Shown: positions 58,721-60,000 of the stretch, piece by piece | How positions within the stretch are numbered: the stretch's first letter is position 1 | Layout: each line of letters begins with the position of its first letter | NCBI GenBank assembly: GCA_950295325.1 | Contig: OX485806.1 | Location: 57,719,169-57,779,168 of the forward strand | Length of the DNA stretch: 60,000 nt | Reading direction: 5' to 3' | From: Polytrichum commune | Lineage: Eukaryota; Streptophyta; Polytrichopsida; Polytrichales; Polytrichaceae | Made by a program: the position numbers and the translations under genes | The notes under the pieces: model-generated | What the model saw: the letters and a program-made list of their open reading frames with translations, nothing else | What the model was told of the DNA's origin: nothing | Databases searched by the model: none

Positions 58721-59079
58721 CCGATTGGTTGTGAGGGAATTTCTGGATTCTAATCTTATAAAGGACGCCTTCACCGGAAGAAACCACCTATTCTGGAGGG
58801 TAGACGTAGAGGGGTGAGTAAGCATTATAATTACAACCTAGAGATACAATCCGGAAAGGCACACTCCGGAAGAAGACAAAAAGTGTCCAAAAGACCAAAA
58901 GTCCGGAAACCGGGGTTTCCGGAAATTTGGCTGAGGAATAGAAGATAAACAGGTATGGAGAGTTCTAGACCTCCTACACTTCACAAAATCCCTGGACGAT
59001 ACTAGGGTCATCCGGACAAAACCGGAGTAGGCACGTAAAAACGCCAATCCGGGTATTTTGGTGTTCGCGTGCTCCCACA

Positions 59080-59794
59080 GCTACTAGCCTTGGCCACAAA
59101 GCCATCGTCCAACATTCGGTCCACGCAACAATATGATTTGGCTTGGTCACATGGGCCGAACTACTTGCGTTTATTTCCTTGGGACCTATTTGGGCTAAAC
59201 CCACTTTGTGGTGATGCGCCGCCCAACTTCTTTTTGGGACCATCGGCTTCAATGCTTTTCAAATCTTAAAGATGCTTGATACGTCCTCAAGAAGCTTTGG
59301 GGTCTTGAACATGGTATCCACCACCCGTTTTTGAAATGCACCTAAAATGATGTTTTTGAAATGCACTTAGAAAACTCGTCCATCCTAGATGTACGATTCA
59401 TTTGGGTGTGAAATTCGCGCATTTACGCCATAAGAGACCCCACGCGCCTCTTTTCCACCAAGTTCATTTCAACGTCACCAGTTTCTAAGCATTTCAAATT
59501 GGAATTTCAATCCAACATTAATACCCTCCAAAGGTATTAGGTGCATTCGGTATTCTAGGCCCCAAATACTTTTTGAGGTTTGCGGGAGCCCTTTCAAAGG
59601 ATTCCTTCATTCCTCCTTACCGAATCCACCCTCATGCCCACCATTGTCATTATAACCAATGGTATGGTCAAAATCCACTTGCACACGATCCTTGTTCCAA
59701 TTTGAACGTCACAACCTTTTGGAAACCTCGGGCTCACCATTATAACCCACATTTTTGATAGCCATGTCTCCCTCAAAGTGCTAGCTCAAATATT
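59080..59794 (-). other. Leader of a TGTCGC-family retrotransposon
   Basis: Minus-strand sequence downstream of the primer-binding site. It includes the part (59,580-59,710) that is also found after the truncated LTR at 4,595-4,718. No gag frame is visible before the region ends at about 59,080, so this copy is truncated or gag starts beyond what remains. Confidence 0.65.
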
Positions 59795-59814
59795 GGAACC
59801 CTGCTTTGATACCA
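59795..59814 (-). promoter_or_regulatory. Primer-binding site, initiator tRNA-Met type
   Basis: The minus strand reads TGGTATCAAAGCAGGGTTCC, two bases after the LTR end (...GGGTTGCGACA). The usual plant initiator-Met site begins TGGTATCAGAGC, so this is that site with a substitution. It fixes the orientation of the element and shows that TGTCGC...GCGACA units are LTRs. Confidence 0.85.
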
Positions 59815-59816
59815 CG

Positions 59817-60000
59817 TGTCGCAACCCTTGCTACCCCCCCTTGACAATCTTGCCAATTTTTAATTCTAGCAAAGGTTACGAGCACTAACCATTCGCATTC
59901 CGCCACTCAAATTGCCATAACTCCTAGCCCACACCTCCGATTGAGGTGATTTTGAGCATTCTAGAATCATCACTCCATGAGCTACACATTGCTCTTGGCC
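59817..60000 (-). mobile_element. TGTCGC-family 5' LTR with internal deletion (runs off the window)
   Basis: Plus-strand TGTCGCAACCC at 59,817 is the inverse of the LTR end. About 95 bp match the LTR 3' end (GCAAAGGTTACGAGC, CCATTCGCATTCCGCC). At about 59,910 the sequence jumps to CTCAAATTGCCATAACTCC, which lies some 600 bp further into the LTR. The missing part includes the palindrome. The element continues past the window end. Confidence 0.85.

Larger units (their letters stand above)
54214..59079 (+). mobile_element. Possible element with TGTGGGAG...CTCCCACA ends and one ORF
   Basis: The words TCCGG, CCGGA and TCCGGA recur very often from about 54,350 to 59,060, in coding and non-coding parts, and are rare just outside. 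This stretch is bracketed by TGTGGGAG (54,214-54,221) and its inverse CTCCCACA (59,072-59,079), which have the TG...CA form of LTR ends. One plus-strand ORF and AATAAA (near 57,976) lie inside. An unusually long LTR that carries a gene, or a non-LTR unit, would fit. The 5-bp flanks do not match, so the boundaries are provisional. Confidence 0.35.

Overview
The window looks like intergenic DNA from a large, repeat-rich land-plant nuclear genome. Almost everything recognisable is transposable-element sequence: LTR-retrotransposon (Ty3/gypsy) fragments, solo LTRs, one complete CACTA (En/Spm) DNA transposon, candidate small elements and satellite-like tandem arrays. The species cannot be named from the sequence. 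I see no convincing host gene, rRNA gene or functional tRNA gene.

Layout. 1-4,002: AT-rich spacer with a 152-bp tandem duplication and a degenerate GGAGACTCTAAG array. 4,003-4,718: a truncated copy of an LTR family I call TGTCGC. 4,720-10,103: two diverged copies of another long LTR in inverted orientation, each carrying a ~178-180-bp tandem array. 11,862-17,490: a decayed minus-strand Ty3/gypsy element (gag, protease, RT, RNase H) split by two solo TGTCGC LTRs. 18,590-22,066: a broken multi-exon minus-strand gene of unknown family, followed by a ~149-bp tandem array (22,085-23,575).

23,606-38,094: a 14.5-kb CACTA element with matching 27-bp ends and a TGG target duplication. It encodes a minus-strand Ptta/En-Spm-type accessory protein, a plus-strand protein of about 200 residues with a CxxC...H motif and a SET domain (split by a solo LTR), and a plus-strand TNP2-type transposase in three exons. 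A short dyad, ATGACT-N5/6-AGTCAT, recurs in the ends, introns and intergenic gaps.

38,100-41,919: gypsy RNase H fragments repeated in tandem, a MITE-like insert, an LTR end, and a gag/leader fragment that turns back on itself as an inverted duplication. 41,920-48,671: an LTR retrotransposon with two LTRs, gag, protease and integrase tail, lacking RT, RNase H and integrase core. 48,672-49,597: a plus-strand RNase H/integrase fragment. 49,598-54,213: mostly featureless, with two tRNA-like (SINE-like) segments and a TATTTA-rich low-complexity block. 54,214-59,079: a TCCGG-rich unit with one long ORF interrupted by a single in-frame TAG, a solo TGTCGC LTR, and a 286-bp tandem duplication. 59,080-60,000: the 5' leader, primer-binding site and LTR of a TGTCGC-family retrotransposon on the minus strand. 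This copy identifies the four TGTCGC...GCGACA units with 5-bp target duplications as solo LTRs.

The part most worth a second look is the CACTA element: its SET-domain gene, the dyad motif spread through its non-coding parts, and frameshifts that fall at homopolymer runs.
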